From contig FWWN02000574.1 in assembly GCA_900175165.2 (NCBI GenBank), positions 1-49,541 of the forward strand: a stretch of DNA of 49,541 bases, written 5' to 3'. The notes under the pieces were generated by a model, which had not been told where the DNA came from, ran no database searches, and worked only from the letters and a program-made list of their open reading frames with translations. The translations under genes were made by a program, and so were the position numbers. Below are positions 33,006-45,452 of the stretch, piece by piece. Numbering within the stretch: position 1 is the stretch's first letter; the number at the start of each line of letters is the position of its first letter. This DNA is from Rhizomucor pusillus. Lineage: Eukaryota; Mucoromycota; Mucoromycetes; Mucorales; Lichtheimiaceae.

Positions 33006-33415
33006 GCGTTGCAGACTGTTGACAATCAAGCTGAGCTGCAGGAAGAAGGCAAATGATGCTGCACTCAATGCTACAAGAGCCTCCCTTTGCGCCAATTTCT
33101 GCTTGCGACGGATGCAGAGAGTATGTATTCACTTGCCGCGCCTGCAGAGGAGCCCAACGGCAGGAGATTGTCGTGCTTTTCTGTTTTCCAAGAATGCTCA
33201 TAAACCTCTCAACTTCTTTTCCTCAATCATTTGCAGAGACAGAAGACGATTTATCTAGTATTCTCATCTTTAGATAAAATTCAACCCAAACGCCACAAAG
33301 CAGAAACATGCCATGCTTAATAATGTTTATAAAGATGAAGATGAGATGTAGTGAGAATGGAAAAACAGAAGACTGGAGGGAAAAAAAGTAACATGTAGCT
33401 ATTATGGGGATTTAA

Positions 33416-34337
33416 TTATTGAACCTTCTTGGCGGCTTCAGCAGCAGCAGCCTTGAGGCGCTTGCCATAGGTCTTGCGGGCAAAATCAACGAACAAATAG
33501 GTGAGGGGAAGGAGATATCCAACGTTGATAGAGACGGCGAATCGCTGACCGGGAGTATCCAGGCAGTTTGGAACAAACAGGTAGCTGATAGCGAGCGACA
33601 TGCCGACCAAGAATTGGGTGATTTGAATTGAAGTCAGATAGCGCTTTCCAGGAGGGTGCAAGCCGATGGAGGTAGCAGCGTAGTACAAGTACATGATGGA
33701 ATGAACAAATGAGTTGAACAATACAAAGATCCAGATGGGTGTTGCGCGGTACCGAATGCCCGACCACATTGTGATCATAGCGCCGCTATGATGGTATGTT
33801 TGAAGCAAGGATGATCGACGGCCCTTGAGCAAGATAATGGCAGTATCAATCACCTCGTAGAATTTAGACAGGTAAAAGAAGTAGCCCCAGAAACCGAGCG
33901 AATCCTCCCACAGGAATCCGTCCTTGTCACAGTACTATTATTTCGAGCATGATCATCAATACACATTAGCTCCTCCAGCCTATCATTGCGATATAAAGTT
34001 TACATACAGCATCGTGCATGCTAATGTCCCGCTTAATCCATGCTCGATTAATGCCGCCAGCCATGTTGTAAAAGGTGATGATAGAGTAGATTGCAAGGGC
34101 CAAGTTGTGCAAGAAGACAAATGCAGTCATGGGCTTGCTCGACTTGGATGAGGATTCGATACCACGTTTCTTTGCTTCGACCCGAGAAAGAGCAGTGCTG
34201 GCAGGGTTCAAAAAGTGAATGACAGTTGCGTAGGTTGCTGCAATTGCAAGAGGAGTCTTCCAGTCCATGAAGAACTCATAGACGGAATCGAACTGTATGT
34301 TGGGAATCGGCTGGAGCTTATCAATTGATGAGGCCAT
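33416..34337 (-). CDS. ELO-family fatty acid elongase (3-keto acyl-CoA synthase)
   Basis: Exons (complement) 34337-34008 and 33934-33416 give 282 residues. ELO enzymes condense malonyl-CoA with acyl-CoA in the ER membrane. Motifs: FLHNLALAIYS; YFFYLSKFYEVIDTAIILLK (KxxExxDT); LLQTYHHSGAMITMW (histidine box); FNSFVHSIMYLYYAATSIG (NxxxHxxMYxYY); and TSIQITQFLVG. Several hydrophobic segments are spread through the protein, and the C-terminus is Lys/Ala-rich (ends KKVQ), consistent with an ER-retention tail. The histidine box reads Q-x-x-H-H instead of H-x-x-H-H. I start at the ATG before ASSIDKL. The frame stays open upstream to another ATG at 34544, but that stretch looks like leader sequence. 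Confidence 0.9.
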
Positions 34338-34628
34338 GACTGACGGCAGGGAGGAGGGGAACAAAGAAATGAAAGAAAAAAACAAAAAAAAGGCAAAATA
34401 AAATAAATACCATCGGCGGTTTTTAATTTCTGACAGGACCCAACGGGTATTGGCAACTGGAAAACTCAGATCCCCAAGGTTTGGGCATTTTGGCCATGTG
34501 AAGCACATCAAATTCTCCTTAGTCACCAAGCAATATATATTCAAACATTAACTAACAATCTATTGCTTTGATCTATCGTTTGGAAATAAGGGAATACGGA
34601 CAAAAACTACGAATTTCAAGGACGAGGA

Positions 34629-35392
34629 TTAATTCATACGAGGACTAATGTACAGTGCCTTGGCCTCTGTCAAGACAATCTTGCCATCTGCGGTTTCGAT
34701 CCATGCGTTGGCGAATGCCTTGCGTCCTTCGACGCGATCAAGTTTGCCACGGATGACAACCCATTGGTTGGCTATGACAGGCTTGCGATAATCGACGTTC
34801 AGATTTGCGGTAAAGCCTGTGTAGTTTGGCAAGCTCGGAAGAGTCTAAAAGCAATCAATTGGCATCATCTTCTACCTAGCAATTGGATGGTTCCACACTT
34901 ACGACGTATGCCAAATGCTCATCCAAGAGTGTTGCCAAGAGACCGCCGTGCACAATTCCTTCGTGACCGCACCTAAATCACACTCTCTCTGTTATTATTT
35001 GGCTTCGACAAATCTGTCACTCTATCATCTACTTGCATATTTCGACCCAAATGTGCAACGATGGTGCATTCGGTTTTATCCTTGTTAAAAAACTTTAATG
35101 GTCTCAATGCAATTTTCCCGTCACCGCGCAACGTGCTCGCTGTCAAAGATCGGGCATGGGCAGACTCGGAAAGGTGTCCGTATGCAACAACTTCAATCCA
35201 TTCATCAGAGCTGCGAAGCTGCTTGACGATATCCAGAGCCTCTTGCTCTTCAAACAATGCTTTGGCTTCAGGAGTCTCTGGGTTTTGAGGTTCGACTGAA
35301 GCTTCAGCGCCCGGATGGTGGCCATTCAGAGATAGGTTGGCGATTGGTGCCTTTTGAACGCCATTGGCGGCCACATCGGTCTCGGCTGTCAT
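34629..35392 (-). CDS. Hotdog-fold thioesterase superfamily protein (4HBT/PaaI type)
   Basis: Exons (complement) 35392-35037, 34972-34903 and 34844-34629 give 213 residues. The signature is GHEGIVHGGLLATLLDEHLAYV, the hotdog helix with H-G-G and the catalytic-region Asp/Glu, followed by LNVDYRKPVIANQWVVIRG and a C-terminal strand GRKAFANAWI with ADGKIVLTEAKALYI. This arrangement fits fungal THEM/FMP10-like acyl-CoA thioesterases; the substrate is not known. The N-terminal 60 residues are low-complexity. The first intron has to be GC-AG: the exon ends in AT, the donor is GCAAGT, and the join restores GRNM-CGHEG. Using the GT two bases later breaks the frame. Confidence 0.85.
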
Positions 35393-36240
35393 TGCAAAGT
35401 GATGACTGGGAACAAAGAATAGGAAGGAACAAGAAAATTGGGTAGTTGTTGGGTTGAGGGCAGAAGGTGGGGGATAAGACAGACTGCTGTTGATTGGTGC
35501 GCTTCTATCCAGCGGGCAGCAACTGGCTGTATGCTCGTCGCTCTGCTATCGGCGTGTGTATATCGGAACGCCGTCCGTCAAAATACAAACTGCTGTTATG
35601 TTGTGGCACATGTTCGATCTGCATATACATTACTAAACATTTTCCCGGCCGAGATGAGGTCTCGCTGCAGATAGCGTCAGCAATTTGCTAATTAATTCAG
35701 CTCAATCATTCTCTGCTCCTGTCAGGGTATTATATCGTTCATCGCATTTACTGGTCTTTGCAAAACGGTATGTAGCATTTTATCCGATTCTCAATCTGGC
35801 AGGTTCAAGAAAGATAGAGAATTTTCTCATTTGACAGGTTTGCCACCCAGCAGCCAGCAGAGAACGTAACAACAATGTTGCTGCAACGTAGATCCATCTC
35901 GCAGATCCGGGACAAACATCAACGGGCGTGGTGAAACTAGTATAATTTTCATGGTACAATATGGCAGCTACTCTTTCTCTTTTTTAGTGACATAATAGCA
36001 ACAACAATAAAAATAATAGTAGAAAAAAAAAAGAGATAACAACAGAGCAACAAGACAAACTAATGAAAGTAGATTGCAGGGACGTTCAGGATATGTACAT
36101 GCAAATGTGAATGGGGGGAAATTGAGATGATGGAAGGAGAAGAAGGGGGATGATAAAAAACAACAGGTATATATGTATGTATACGATATATATAACCGGA
36201 TACAGCTATGTACAGCAAGCAGGTGACAGACGAGGTGGGG
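35393..36240. other. Intergenic between hotdog gene and response regulator
   Basis: Upstream of the hotdog gene and 3' flank of the response regulator, with A-rich and TA-rich stretches near 35990-36200. No supported gene. Confidence 0.4.
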
Positions 36241-37119
36241 TCACGGGGATGCAGGTAAGGTCGGCGATTGCTCTTGTTGCAGTTTTACGGGTATAGCAAG
36301 AGACTCGGCACTGTAACCATGGGTAAGCACTTGACTGATGGTTTGCTTCAACGTAGCTGGTGCGACTGGTTTGCTAATGCAGCCATTCTAATCAAGACAA
36401 AACAAGACAAGAAACGTGGTACGATTAGTAATTCTATTGTTATTACTGCAAAAAAAAAGAAAGTAACTTACCATGCCCACCCGTGCGTACTGAATTTTCC
36501 ACTCTGGAGTATCATTTGTCGTCACTGCGACAATAGGAATACCTCGATTGTGACTGAGGACGGCGTGTTCCTTGGAGTATCGGATGTGTCGCGCAGTTTC
36601 TAGTCCGTTGAGAACAGGCATGTCAATATCCATGAGGATTAAATCGAAAGTTTGCTGATTAAGTATCTCGAGTGCTTCGAGGCCGCTCTTGGCAAGTTCA
36701 AGCTGTTGTATAGTTTCTGGCATGTGTACTTTGAGGGTTTTGGATAGCACTTGCAAGTTCAAGTCATTGTCATCGACGAGTAATACTCGAATGCGTTCAG
36801 ACCGTGCTTTTCTGATGGGACGTCGCCAAGCAAAGAAGGAGGATGAAGTTGGAGTAGGCAAAGGTGTATCAGGTGAGCTTCGTTGCGAGGAGACAGGTGT
36901 GGTGGGCGACGTTGTTGAGCTTGCGGTGGAGCAGGTGTCAGTAGAAGTCGTGGATAACGGTGATGGCGGTTGGACTGATGGATACGCATACGGAGACCGA
37001 CATTGCTGTGAAGAGCGTCTTTTGTGATGCTTTTGCAGCGGCTTGTCAAGCTCGGCGGCGGTGGAAGGCGGTTTCTGGCGTATATCCGCCCGTCCGTCTC
37101 TGTACGAAAAGTAATCCAA
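36241..37119 (-). CDS. Response regulator receiver-domain protein (fungal, Srr1-like)
   Basis: Exons (complement) 37119(open)-36472 and 36387-36241. The C-terminal two thirds form a CheY-like receiver: VLLVDDNDLNLQVL (acidic pair), DLILMDIDMPVLNG (phospho-acceptor Asp, the first D of MDIDMP), PIVAVTTND (conserved Thr), and after the intron CISKPVAP (conserved Lys). Receiver proteins without a kinase take phosphate from histidine kinase and HPt relays in stress signalling. The N-terminal part is Ser/Thr/Pro-rich. The frame at its 5' end has no ATG: it continues upstream through TTG, CTG and ACG codons for about 100 nt without stop. The true start is either in a separate short exon or non-AUG. 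End at the TGA (36241-36243). Confidence 0.85.
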
Positions 37120-37229
37120 CGTGGTGATCAGTGGTGTAAAGGAAAAAGATAGAGGAGGAGGGAGACGGGGAGGAGGAGGAAAAAGAACAAGAAAGAAGAA
37201 GGATATCTGCAGACGTGGGCGAGCAAGAT

Positions 37230-37240
37230 GTTTATATACA
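37230..37240 (-). promoter_or_regulatory. TATA-like element upstream of response regulator
   Basis: The minus strand reads TGTATATAAAC about 110 bp upstream of the first recognisable coding triplets. It is a good TATA match in a plausible position; transcription start not known. Confidence 0.35.
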
Positions 37241-39553
37241 TGGAGTCTAGAACTTTGAACGTTTCGATGGCCCAGCCAAATAATTGTTTAATCGATCTTT
37301 TCTAGAGATGTTCTGGAACCCCGGCACGGCGACAATCTGCAGCAGCAGTGGGCTGGACGAAATATATTTTTTGGATATCTATATAGTATATGAGTATAGA
37401 GAAACCCGTAAACATGGCGTTTGTTTTCTTTCTTCGAGGAGTTATTTGGAGAATACTTGTACGGCAATGTTGGTGTGTGCACAACGCAAGCTGGACCCGT
37501 GAGTCGACATGGCAACGGAATCCATAACCCCGCTGGTCGTCAAGGTCTGGCCCCGACAGCCAGATGCAGCAGCAGGTTTTGCGTCCGTGCACAAGGGTGG
37601 CGAAGCGAGCCAGCTAGCCAGCCCAGCTCGACCGAACCAGTAAAAGTCGCAGGGGCATTTAGCAGAACAATATTACGGTCATAGAAAGAAATCATGACCT
37701 TCCTTTCTCGACAATAAATCAGTCCCATTCCCACAGCGATGTCTTGTTTCTCGATCATTTCTGTTTGGGAATTACCGAGTTGCTGTCCCAGGGATTCATC
37801 AGGATAACATGGCACATGATACCCGCGCGAACGACAACATCCTCGTCATCATAATCAACGGGTTAGGGGTTTGCTCATGCCTGAAAAGGATACTGCTTGT
37901 TGGTCTTTGGAGCAAGGATTTCCGAGTGGGTCGAGACTCCATGGGGCTGACGGGGCGAGTGATCGCGTACTGTTATATTGTTTTTGTCAAGAATCGGATT
38001 GCGCAAAGACGGGGTGGTGATACCAGCAGCTTTAATTCTGTTTTGTTTGTTTATAATTGTTTGTTTGCTACTCACTACTCTGATAAAGAAGGAAATCTAT
38101 CCGATGATCTCAAATTGAGATAATCCCACCATTCATTTACATGGGAAAGACTGGTTTACATCATACGTCTCTCTTTCGCACTCCAAGACGCACATACAAC
38201 GAAGCATTCAGAAGGATATCCTAATAGCAATGATCATCCTAATATTAATTCACAGAGGCCTGTCGTTAAACATGAGGACGGCTATTGCTAAGATAGAAGT
38301 CATTTGCCGACGAAGGCTGTGAACTAAGCGAACAAAAGCTAGATAGCAGAGTTAGTACAGTAAGCGGGTACTATACCAGGAATGGATTACATATCAGGCG
38401 AAGGTCTCCACACTGCCGTGCGTAGGCATTCATCAGAGGATTCTCAGGTATCCAAAACCTCCTCCTATGAGCAACATTAATGTCTTCGCGTCGTTATCAA
38501 ACAGGTAAATCAACTTGGCTATTTTTTTTTTTTCACTTATGCACATTCGTTCTGCATCATCAGTGATGCTGATAATTGCTCTTTACAGAGGTATCCGTTT
38601 TTCTTTATTCATATGTAAAATGGGATATTTGGTTAGGTATGGAAGACCAATTGGTAGACGCTGCGTTTGCCGCTGTGTTAACAAGTATTTTACAACATTG
38701 AAATTTATCAATCAAGGAACATCCGAGGAGTTCCGTGAAAATGCCAAGGATGATGCACATTCAAGTGACAGTAGTAGCACTCTGAGGTAGTACAGAGCAG
38801 CACCCAAGTACTGTTGAGGTAGCACAGGTGAAAGGTGATCTTCTGCTGCAGGTGGTGTCAATGGAAGGAAAATCCAGTACATTCCTCTTTCTATTTGTCT
38901 ATGAGCTAAGTCGCCACCTTTTCTCTACTGGTGACATCTGCTGTTGTTAAAAAACATCGTATGATCGGAATAGAGTATACCGAGATCTTGTTAGGGCTTA
39001 TTTCGATAAACCTCCTTTATCCCTGAACCTTCGTGTCTACCGATGTGGGACCGAACCATTGGGAGAAGGAGATTCCGTACATATCAGGATGTCGATGAAA
39101 GCTTCCCATCCCAAGACAATGGCAGAGCAGCAGCACCCGATCCTAGAAGGACAGAATCCGCGCCGCTGATTATCGACTGCTGCATGAAATTTGGTCGGGT
39201 TGCAAAGACAGGAACCTTTGAAAACGAACGTGTGACAAGGTGAAAAGTCAGCACGAGCACAAGGCTTGAATAAGGCAAGCACAATGGCTGCCAGCTTGTC
39301 TTTTCCTTGTTCCCTTCCTCTCACCGTCCACACCTCCAACTCCATTCTACGATTCCACCTGCAAATGTCAATCAGTAATCTCGACTTTTAAGCAAAAGAA
39401 AAGTTCTGCCACTGTACTGTCAAGCACGATAATAATTTATACACAGCAACACCTCGCCCCTTATTACTGTTACTACTTTTGTCTTGAACGTCTTGCAGAG
39501 ATCGACTTTACACTGCTTCTTCTTCTTTTTCCTCCTCCTCTACTTCCTTCTCA
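37241..39553. other. 2.3 kb without a supported gene
   Basis: Protein-like pieces occur on both strands: minus-strand DESLGQQLGNSQTEMIEK (about 37800-37740); plus-strand DYISGEGLHTAVRRHSSEDS (about 38385-38444); and a 91-codon frame at 38515-38790 ending NQGTSEEFRENAKDDAHSSD. None could be spliced into a convincing gene, and none is recognised. A minus-strand frame ending at 39084 (segment SIISGADSVLLGSGAAALPL) is similarly unassigned. The right end holds the promoter of the DHHC gene. Confidence 0.35.
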
Positions 39554-40969
39554 ATGTCTTGGTCACACGCACGAGGGCAACTTATCGTTGCCGCTGTATG
39601 TATCCTTATTACGTTTGTCGCTTATACCTCGCAAATTTTTGTGCTCTGGAGCTTTTTGGGCGGCGCCACCCTTCACACCCTCCTTGTGCTCGCGCCTTTC
39701 AACGTGTTTGTCATTATGATCTACATTAATTACACGCTGGTGTGCCTGACAGACCCAGGCACTGTACCACCCAACTGGGTAAAGATATATAAATACCTTT
39801 ACATCCGACAACAAATCGGTATCCTAACAACATGTGTATTCATAGATGCCCGATCCCAAAGCAGCCATGGAGGTGAAACGCTCGACGCATGCGCCGCGGT
39901 TCTGCAAAACGTGCAAAAACTACAAACCTCCACGAACACATCACTGCAGCAGCTGCCAGAAATGTGTGCTAAAGATGGATCATCACTGCCCCTACATAAA
40001 CAACTGCGTTGGCTTCGCAAACTACGGTCACTTTATCCGCTTCATTGTCTACGTTGACGTTAGCTGTATTTATTTATTCATCATGCTGAGCTGCAGGCTA
40101 GCTCAAATTATACGCAACATGCATCTCGTAAGTGCGAAATCTCCTTTTCCTGACCCCCAAGCAAACAACGTTAGCTGACTGCATACGTACATAAAGTATA
40201 ATCTGCATCCTAGCACCACCGAAGCTGTCTTTCTCGCGGCCAACATGCTCTTATCGGCTGCAGCCATCGTAGCTGTCGGCATTCTGAGCGGATATCATAC
40301 GTTCTGTCTCACTACAAACACGACCACCATCGAAGGATGGGAGAAGGGAACGACGCTGACCATGAAAAGCCTCGGCAGGATCCGCAAGGTAAAATGCCGA
40401 ACTTATATGGTTCTTTTGCAACAATGCTTACAATTGTTTTGCAGGTTAAATATCCATACAATTTGGGATTGTACAGGAATATATGCGCGGTGCTAGGGCG
40501 ACAGCCGATACTTTGGCTCTGGCCGCAACGCGTGAACGGCGACGGCCTTTCATTTCCGACAAAACAATTCGATGTTAACAACGACCACGACGACGATGAT
40601 GACGAAGAAGAAATCATAGTCGACGATGATGATGAGAAGCTTTACCAAGGCCACGATGTAGACGATCACAACAATAACAACAACCATCGATCATCCGTTT
40701 ACACGCTCCAGACAATGCAAAGTGACGAGATATCCGACGAGGTAGCATCAACAAACACGGAATTGAAACGGCAATCCATGGTATCCATACCAAAACGCGT
40801 CCACACACGAGTCAGCGGCGCCACGCTGCGCGCTGAGCCAAGCTGCCCTACGACACCTGCCTCCGTCATGACATTTGCGTCGTCAAGCACACTCGTCGAC
40901 CCGCAACAATGGAAATTACCGACGAAGACATCCCAAGAAACGTTCGAGTTTTCCCGCAGGTCACGCTAG
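39554..40969 (+). CDS. PFA4: DHHC palmitoyltransferase, Pfa4-like
   Basis: Exons 39554-39778, 39846-40127, 40197-40388 and 40445-40969 give 407 residues. These enzymes S-acylate membrane proteins; Pfa4 works in the ER (chitin synthase Chs3 and amino acid permeases in yeast). Two hydrophobic helices come first, then DPGTVPPNW, then the Cys-rich domain ([20 protein letters not shown] and [20 protein letters not shown]) with the DHHC active site. Two more helices follow, then NTTTIEGWE (the TTxE motif) and [13 protein letters not shown], as in Pfa4/ZDHHC6. The tail is long, with Asp/Glu and Asn runs and Ser/Thr-rich sequence. The third exon starts at 40197: the nearer AG at 40213 gives the wrong frame, whereas 40197 yields [16 protein letters not shown]. 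Confidence 0.92.
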
Positions 40970-42046
<1,077 letters not shown>

Positions 42047-42289
42047 CGAACGAAATTGTTATTATAATCGCATACTATGCCTGCAAGAAGCATCGACAAC
42101 ACATAAATTACACACAGCAATCCACATACATGAGCATATATGTAATCCCTGCATGGAGAGAGAAGAGCAATAGGAAAAAAAAAGAGTAGATTCCATCCTC
42201 TCTCCTTATTCTTTACATGTACATTATCGCCTGAAGCAAAAAAGATAATAAATGATAAGAAAAAAAGAAGTAGGAAGTAGATCCTTGAT

Positions 42290-43970
42290 CTAATCTAATA
42301 ATATTCTGCTTTTCGAATGGTGATGACGATGCTGCCGACCATCCGGCAGCAAGCTTTGTGAGCAAACTTGTACATTGGATATCCATTCAGATTTTAAGAT
42401 CCTGTCGACGGTCCAGCGCTGAGCCGGGTCAGGATCAAACATGCCATACAATACTTGTTTCTCTTGCTCGTTGCATTTGCTTATTGGCTGCCACTGCCGG
42501 CGCTCACGTTCATCCAGGAACTCTGTGAACTTTGGATCTTTGCGGGTAGCCTGGAAGAACGGGATGCGTCTGTACAGCATGCAGTGCCACGTCACTGCAG
42601 CGCTCCATACATCTACAGCTCGACCATCGTAGCCTTCTGCTTTCGTTTGATCGGTAAACAGCTCAGGTGGCCAGTAGGGCTCTGAACCACACTTGCCATA
42701 GGATGGTCGGCCTTTATCGTCGAAGCATGTTTGGACGACGTCTGCGACTCCAAAATCGGTAATCTTGAGCACGCCGTCTGTGGTCATGACGAGATTCTCT
42801 GGCTTGATATCACGGTGCGCAACACCGCACTGATGCATATGCTCCAGACCCAGCAAGAGCTGCTTGAACAGACAATCGATTTCTGAATCGTCGAGATTGA
42901 ATTCTTGCAGGATAGTGAAAACATCCCCGCCTGAGCACTTTATAAAAGACGAGGTTATTATTATTATTATTATTTGACTCTAAAAGATTGCGGGGAGGGG
43001 TGGGCCACTTTTTACTCACATATTCCATGACGCTGCACCATCGGTCCTTGTGGTCCTTTACGAGATCAAACGTTTCGACAATGTGTGGATGGCGCAGTGT
43101 CTTGCTGATACAAAACTCGCTCGTCATGCGTTTTTGATAATCCTTTTCAGTTTCATCTCTGTCCCGTCTCCGAAACGCCTTGACAGCCACAATCCTGTTC
43201 TCGTGCGGCACCTCCAAGAGTCTTATGACTGCCGTCGCCCCGCGGCCCACAATTTTGCCCTTGCGTAAATTGCCGTACTTTTCATGCAGCAGGAGAGGCT
43301 GCGCCCTGAATGGCGGCGGATCGTCATCGATGCTGCTTTTGCTTGTGGAGGATCGGCGTCGTCGGCCGCCGGCGAATTGGCGGATCTGTTGATACTGCGA
43401 CAAGACACGTTTCATTTCTGTAAACATTGTGGGTGACTCGGTGCCTGGCGACGAAAGTGTCGAGTGCGACGTCGATGGCGACGGCGGTTGCTCGAACCGC
43501 TGGCTTTGATATGCCGCATTCGGATGTAGCATCTCATCTTTTCCATCTTGGCTCACGGCCAGGGCTGCAGCTAGCGATGCAGCCACAGCAGCAGCGCCGA
43601 CCGTTGACGTCGTAGGTGTATCTGACGGCGATGGAGGCCTGGATGTCTGCGGGCTGCGCAGAGACAGGTTAGAAAGACGCCGGCTGATTGCCGAAACAAA
43701 GATGGGTGCTTCGCTGCTGTCGCTGTTGCTACTACTTGCAGCAAACAAGTTGCGGAAACTGCGTTTGCGACGAGCCGAACGGTGTTCGGACGGTGCTGGA
43801 GGCGGGGACAATGTAATGGTTGGTTGCTGTTGTTGTTGCCGCTGTTGTTGACCAAGAGACTCATTTGACGACGACGATGCACCGCTGCTGTAGCTTTGAT
43901 CCATTATCGACGATGAAGAGTCTTCACATGGACGGACTACATGGATATCGGTCGCATAGATACTAGTCAT
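42290..43970 (-). CDS. Hal4/Sat4-type Ser/Thr protein kinase (NPR/Hal5 family)
   Basis: Exons (complement) 43970-43020 and 42937-42290 give 532 residues. This fungus-specific kinase family regulates plasma-membrane K+ and nutrient transporters. A Ser/Pro/Gln-rich arm of about 240 residues precedes the kinase domain. Motifs: HEKYGNLRKGKIVGRGATAV (Gly loop); RIVAVKAFRRRDRDETEKDY (catalytic Lys); TSEFCISKTLRHPHIVETFD; SVMEYCSGGDVF across the intron; HRDIKPENLVM; KITDFGVADV; GKCGSEPYWPPELF (activation loop typical of this family); DVWSAAVTWHCMLYRRIPF; and WTVDRILKSEW. The intron (82 nt) contains a TTA-repeat tract. Start at the ATG 43970. Confidence 0.9.
42956..42976. repeat. TTA trinucleotide repeat in Hal4-type kinase intron
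   Basis: Seven near-perfect TTA units between the splice sites of the kinase gene. Confidence 0.7.
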
Positions 43971-45001
43971 GCTGCAAGAGTGGAGAAAAAATAAAGAGAG
44001 CAGGGGTGGAGGGAAATGCAAGATGGAAAAGAAAAAAGAAGAAAAGAGCAGCGAGGGGACTAGATGGAAGCATTGTAGCCCCCCTTCCCCTTTCAGTAAT
44101 CGCCAGAGCTCTGAATTGGGGCAGATTGCAAACAAACGTGCACCGGATATTGCGATCGCCCAGCAACGCAAAAATTGAGTTTAGCGTACCTTACTAGGCA
44201 TATCGTCACATGCTTGCTCCCTGGGAAGCTACTATTGACTTTTCGCAGCATGTAAATCAGTATAGTTTTCTTGCAACTAAGCAACAAAAAACTCATCGCT
44301 GAGATGTATGCATTATCTTGCGTTTCCGTTTTCTCCCTTGCACACACAACTCGTTAGTAGTTATGCGGGTCTTGGCAACAGGAGCCTAAGCGTCGCACTA
44401 AGATTTCAAAGGCAAGCAAGTTATCCTTTTCGGTCACTGCATTTACTGTATATTTGCAGACTGTGATATGCCGCATGACATGTATGTCGACGGGAAACTG
44501 GCCGGTAAATATAGGTCCATATATATATGTATATATATATATATGCGTGCAAGCATCCAAGATAGCAATTTTGTCTGGGCAGCCAGATAGACCTCATTGC
44601 TGCTCGCTTCCAGCCGACCTGGAGGAAAATGTGAATAAGCGGATAAACTTTGACAGCTCTGTCAGCAGCCGAACGAGGACATATGCTAAAAAACTCGACA
44701 TCGCCGATTTTTATCATATTAATCCAACACGGAGCCTGTATTTTTTCTTTTGTGAACACTCAGCGTATTAAAGACTGCTGATGTTTGCAAAGCCGCCATT
44801 ATCGTGTTTGCAATAGATCGAGTCTTAATATGCCAAGGGAACAATATATATGCTAACGATGCCATGGTTTTATGCAGGTTCTCTCCGCGCAAACCATATC
44901 CACTCTTACCAGAAAGTAAAGTGACACACTCCCCGCATCTTTTTCAACTGAATTCATTTCCGCATTTGTGTGCGCCTACCCCTTCCTACCTGGTTACTCA
45001 A
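43971..45001. other. Intergenic with AT microsatellite
   Basis: Promoter region of the Hal4-type kinase on the left. A (TA)n tract lies at 44518-44544. Frames on both strands around 44420-44770 are short and unsupported. Confidence 0.4.
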
Positions 45002-45452
45002 ATGCCAAAAAGTATTCCTTACTTATCGAGGAGATTCAGACGTTCTTCTTACGTTGAGGAGTTTTCAATAAAATACGATAAGAGAGGACATCACAGAGTC
45101 ACTACAAAACGCGTCAGGATAGACTGGCATGAACTCGATCGACAGCGTTCTTCGACGACCAATGCAGGATCGTCATCCAGAAGCAACGGAGCCAGGAACA
45201 TTGGTAGCGGATACATACACCTTGCATATTGTGTATTACAGTATAAGTAACATTATGGAATATATTAAAGACACTGGTAACGACAGAGGTCAAGGCACCA
45301 GGACAAAAAACGACAGCCGCGATAATGGAATTGACCGCGAGAACGATGCTGATATCCATCAACTTGAAAGTGCGAATGCGGCGGGCACTCATACTGAAGC
45401 CTCTTCTGCTCGCGATAAAGACAAATCGCTACATCATCAAGAGAAGAAATAA
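45002..45452 (+). CDS. Putative small basic/acidic protein, function unknown
   Basis: Tentative model: exons 45002-45203 and 45271-45452 joined through a GTAGCG...TTAAAG intron give 127 residues in frame. The first exon is basic (SRRFRRSSYVEEFSIKYDKR, then RVTTKRVRIDWHELDRQRSS). The second is highly charged and disordered (RENDADIHQLESANAAGTHT, ending HHQEKK). I recognise no domain. The model rests only on uninterrupted frames, protein-like composition and a plausible intron. Downstream sequence to 45760 also holds protein-like pieces, so the gene could be longer. Confidence 0.35.

Noticed and set aside
34338..34544. N-terminal extension of the ELO protein from an upstream in-frame ATG
   Set aside because: The stretch is not ELO-like and has leader-like composition; the conserved family start fits the ATG at 34337.
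40128..40213. Alternative acceptor at 40213 for DHHC intron 2
   Set aside because: It shifts the frame and loses the third membrane helix; the AG ending at 40196 restores it.
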